From contig NZ_HG326653.1 in NCBI RefSeq assembly GCF_000308295.2, positions 827,212 to 891,211 of the forward strand: a stretch of DNA of 64,000 nt, given 5' to 3'. The position numbers were made by a program, and so were the translations under genes. Positions 61,593-64,000 of the stretch are shown here, piece after piece. Source of the DNA: Afipia birgiae 34632. Its GTDB lineage: Bacteria > Pseudomonadota > Alphaproteobacteria > Rhizobiales > Xanthobacteraceae. The first letter of the stretch is position 1; every line of letters starts with the position of its first letter. A model generated the notes under the pieces. The model had not been told where the DNA came from. It ran no database searches and saw only the letters and a program-made list of their open reading frames with translations.

Positions 61593-63878
61593 TCAACGTC
61601 GTCCGCCGAATACCCGATCGATCAGCCAGCCATCGAGACCTGCTGCTGCTTCAGGCCGTGACGACGTCTGTGTAACGGGCGGCTGACTTTGTTGCGGAGT
61701 GCGCACCGGCGCATTCGGCGGCGGGAAATCCCGGTTGTTCGACTGTTGCGGATAAGCCTGCGCGGGGTAGGGCTGTTGCTGAGAAGGCGCGCGCGAAGTT
61801 CCCGGGAACAGGTTGGACAGGAAGCCGCCGGGCGACTGCATCGAGCCCGGCAGCGGCGATGCCGGCACGTTCTGGTGCGCGGCCTTCATGAAACGGGTCC
61901 ATACCTCGACCGGCAGTCCGCCGCCGGTTGCCTTCTTCGTTGGAGAATTGTCGTCGTTACCCAGCCACACGCCGGTGACGAGGTTAGCGGTGTAACCGAT
62001 GAACCAGGCATCACGGAAATCCTGGCTGGTGCCGGTCTTGCCGGCAGCCGACCAGCCCGGAATGTCCGCCTTCTTCGCGGTTCCCGTGACCAGCGTCTCG
62101 TGCATCATCACGTTCATCATGCCGACGGCGTTTGCGGCGATCACGCGCGTTGGCGGATCGTTGCGGCGCGCATACAGCACCTTGCCCTCGGGCGTGCGGA
62201 TCCTGTTCACCACGTGAGGCGAAGCGGCGAGGCCGCCATTGGCGAAGGGCGCGTAAGCGCCCACCAGTTCATTGAGCGAAACTTCCGATGTGCCGAGCGA
62301 GAGTGTTGCGTTGGGCTCAAGCTTCGAGGCGATGCCGAGACGATGCGCGGTGCGCACCACATTGGCCGGGCCGACTTCGAGACCCAGACGCACAGCGACG
62401 GTGTTCAGCGACATCGACAGCGCCTGCGTCAGCGTCACCGGGCCGAAATATTCGCGGCTGTAGTTCTCGGGCCGCCAGCCCTTGACGTCGAGCGGCGCGT
62501 CCTGCCGCACGGTGTCAGGCGTCATCCCGGCCTCGACGGCGGTGAGATAGACGAACGGCTTGAACGCCGAGCCGGGCTGGCGTTTCGCCGTCACTGCGCG
62601 ATTGAACTGGCTTTCCGCATAGTTGCGCCCGCCCACCATGGCGCGCACCGCGCCTTCTGGCGTCATGGCCACCAATGCGCCCTGCGTGACGTTGAACTTC
62701 ACGCTCTTGGTGGCCAGTTCATCGATGATCGCAGCTTCGGCGACACTCTGGAGTTTGGGATCGATCGATGTTTCCACCACGATGTTCTGGTCGATCTGGC
62801 CGACGAGATCGTCAAGCACTTCGCCGATCCAGTCAGCGACATAGTTGATGGTGCCCGCGCCGACCGGCCGCACGGCATAGGACGGCTTTTCGATTGCGGC
62901 CTTGGCCTGCGCGTCGGTGATGAACTTCACGTCGGCCATCGCGCTCAGCACGATCTGTGCGCGTTTCTCCGCGCCTTCCGGATTGCGGTTGGGCGCGAGC
63001 CGTGACGGCGACTTGACGAGACCGGCGAGCATCGCGGCTTCGGACACCGAGACGTTCTTTGCCGACTTGCCGAAATACTTCTGCGCTGCCGCTTCGACGC
63101 CATACGCGCCGGAGCCGAAATAAACCCGGTTAAGGTAAAGCTCCAGAATCTCGTTCTTCGAGTATTTCCGTTCCAGCCAGAGCGCCAGTTCGACTTCCTG
63201 CAGCTTGCGCTGGAAGGTGCGTTCCTGCGTCAGGAACAGGTTTTTGGCGAGTTGCTGGCTCAGGGTCGAACCGCCCTGCGAGACGCCGCGATGCATGAGG
63301 TTGGCGACAGCGGCGCGCATGATGCCGGTGGGATCGACGCCGAAATGCGAATAGAAGCGGCGGTCTTCGATGGCGATAAACGCTTTCGGCAGATAGGGCG
63401 GCAGATCCTTCAGCGAGACATTGGCGCCCGGCATTTCGCCGCGCGTGGCGATGACGCTGCCGTCCATGCCGGTGATCTGAATGGTCGGCGGGCGCTTGGG
63501 AATTTCCAGCGACTGGATCGCGGGCAAATGCGCGCCGACCCAGATGACGACGCCAGCGCCGGCGATAATCGCCCACAGGCCGAGTACGGCGCCCCAATAC
63601 ACGAGGCGACCGAAACCGGACCGCGCGCGTCCCTTCGCCTTGGCCTTACTTTCCTTGCGGCCCGACGCGCGGGTCTTGCGCGGACGGGGTTCGCGCGGCG
63701 CGTCATCTTCGTCGTCATCGACCGGACGGCTTTTCGCACGCCGCTTCGGTCGGACGTCGTCGTCGTCCTCTGGCCCACCGACGCGGTCCCAAGGATTGAG
63801 GCGGACGTTATCGAGCGACGCGGCGCCGTCGAACTTCGGCTCCTTGCGGCCGCTCTTCTTTTTACGCCCCAACGCCAT
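61593..63878 (-). CDS. mrcA: Penicillin-binding protein 1A (bifunctional)
   Basis: 761 residues from the ATG at 63878 (MALGRKKKSG). A long charged cytoplasmic tail rich in Asp, Arg and Lys (about 1-90) precedes the single membrane helix (about 95-118). The glycosyltransferase domain has EDRRFYSHFGVDP and QGGSTLSQQLAKN; the transpeptidase has the SAFKPF nucleophile motif, SLN and KTGTS. A Gln/Pro-rich C-terminal tail ends in DGWLIDRVFGGRR. It builds peptidoglycan at the membrane. Confidence 0.95.
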   Translation of the reverse strand: MALGRKKKSGRKEPKFDGAASLDNVRLNPWDRVGGPEDDDDVRPKRRAKSRPVDDDEDDAPREPRPRKTRASGRKESKAKAKGRARSGFGRLVYWGAVLGLWAIIAGAGVVIWVGAHLPAIQSLEIPKRPPTIQITGMDGSVIATRGEMPGANVSLKDLPPYLPKAFIAIEDRRFYSHFGVDPTGIMRAAVANLMHRGVSQGGSTLSQQLAKNLFLTQERTFQRKLQEVELALWLERKYSKNEILELYLNRVYFGSGAYGVEAAAQKYFGKSAKNVSVSEAAMLAGLVKSPSRLAPNRNPEGAEKRAQIVLSAMADVKFITDAQAKAAIEKPSYAVRPVGAGTINYVADWIGEVLDDLVGQIDQNIVVETSIDPKLQSVAEAAIIDELATKSVKFNVTQGALVAMTPEGAVRAMVGGRNYAESQFNRAVTAKRQPGSAFKPFVYLTAVEAGMTPDTVRQDAPLDVKGWRPENYSREYFGPVTLTQALSMSLNTVAVRLGLEVGPANVVRTAHRLGIASKLEPNATLSLGTSEVSLNELVGAYAPFANGGLAASPHVVNRIRTPEGKVLYARRNDPPTRVIAANAVGMMNVMMHETLVTGTAKKADIPGWSAAGKTGTSQDFRDAWFIGYTANLVTGVWLGNDDNSPTKKATGGGLPVEVWTRFMKAAHQNVPASPLPGSMQSPGGFLSNLFPGTSRAPSQQQPYPAQAYPQQSNNRDFPPPNAPVRTPQQSQPPVTQTSSRPEAAAGLDGWLIDRVFGGRR

Positions 63879-64000
63879 CCAAACCCGTGCCGGCAATGAT
63901 GATTGTGCAAGGCGTGCAGGCTAGCGGCGGCGGTTTAAAGGCGCGTTACGCAAAGGTTAACGAGGGATTAGATGTTCCGTCGCGGCATGCCAGAAATGCC
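63879..64000. other. Sequence upstream of the PBP1A gene
   Basis: The last ~120 bases hold the promoter region of the leftward PBP1A gene and reach the window edge; no other gene is evident. Confidence 0.4.

Noticed and set aside
61689..63005. 438-codon plus-strand frame
   Set aside because: Antisense to PBP1A, His/Arg-rich, no recognisable motif.

Overview
The window (about 60-65% GC, dense short-spaced operons, trb-type conjugation genes, a RegB/RegA-type redox two-component system, an intracellular PHA depolymerase, MmcB, DUF3551 and DUF3095 proteins) looks like an alphaproteobacterial chromosome of the Bradyrhizobium / Afipia / Nitrobacter / Rhodopseudomonas group. It has two halves: an accessory island from the left edge to about 35.0 kb, which continues beyond the window, and ordinary chromosomal backbone from about 35.1 kb to the right edge.

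Island, conjugation module (1-14.4 kb): the C-terminal part of a DUF3363-type relaxase, the TraG/VirD4 coupling protein, a ribbon-helix-helix protein, and a complete mating-pair operon trbB-C-D-E-J-K-L-F-G-I with stop/start overlaps at many junctions, closed by a DUF2274 protein and a convergent LysR regulator. This is the transfer core of an integrative and conjugative element (ICE). No integrase is visible in the window.

Island, cargo (14.5-32.3 kb): a frameshifted ialB-like gene, a glycosyltransferase-like remnant, an ATP-grasp-like Cj0069-family gene, and a chromate resistance locus. The locus has chrB and chrA on the minus strand, divergent from a superoxide dismutase-rhodanese fusion and a stand-alone ChrB C-terminal-domain protein. 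Then come an orphan bc1-type cytochrome b, an ABC-2 exporter with a secreted concanavalin-like partner, a small PepSY-like protein, a tungstate uptake operon (tupABC), a second superoxide dismutase, a two-domain DUF1259 protein and a cysteine-rich secreted peptide. Four paralogous small secreted proteins of one unnamed family are scattered through the block, each next to one of these genes. My best candidate for an undescribed system is this envelope oxyanion/superoxide-defence block, with the secreted family as its signature.

Island edge (32.3-35.0 kb): an intact tRNA-Arg(CCG) with its own promoter, a 43-nt 5' half of a second tRNA-Arg and a 23-nt 5' end of a third. A lone sulfatase/phosphoethanolamine-transferase-like gene lies between the last two. 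This suggests repeated insertion or rearrangement at a tRNA-Arg hotspot.

Backbone (35.1-64 kb): an Aer-like PAS-HAMP chemoreceptor; a saccharopine-dehydrogenase-like reductase, an acyl-CoA synthetase and a cytochrome P450; CHAD, YccF, DUF3551 and DUF3095 proteins; an outer-membrane-like protein, a pentapeptide-repeat protein and dodecin; a cobalt-type nitrile hydratase operon with a His-rich alpha-subunit leader; a GDCCVxC protein between a metallo-beta-lactamase-fold gene and a broken copy of its 3' end; a GGDEF-EAL protein; a VWA gene ruined by a MIDAS-removing deletion and a frameshift; MmcB; heme oxygenase; the RegA/RegB pair; an ABC-2 exporter; PHA depolymerase; a YgjP-like metallopeptidase; and penicillin-binding protein 1A.
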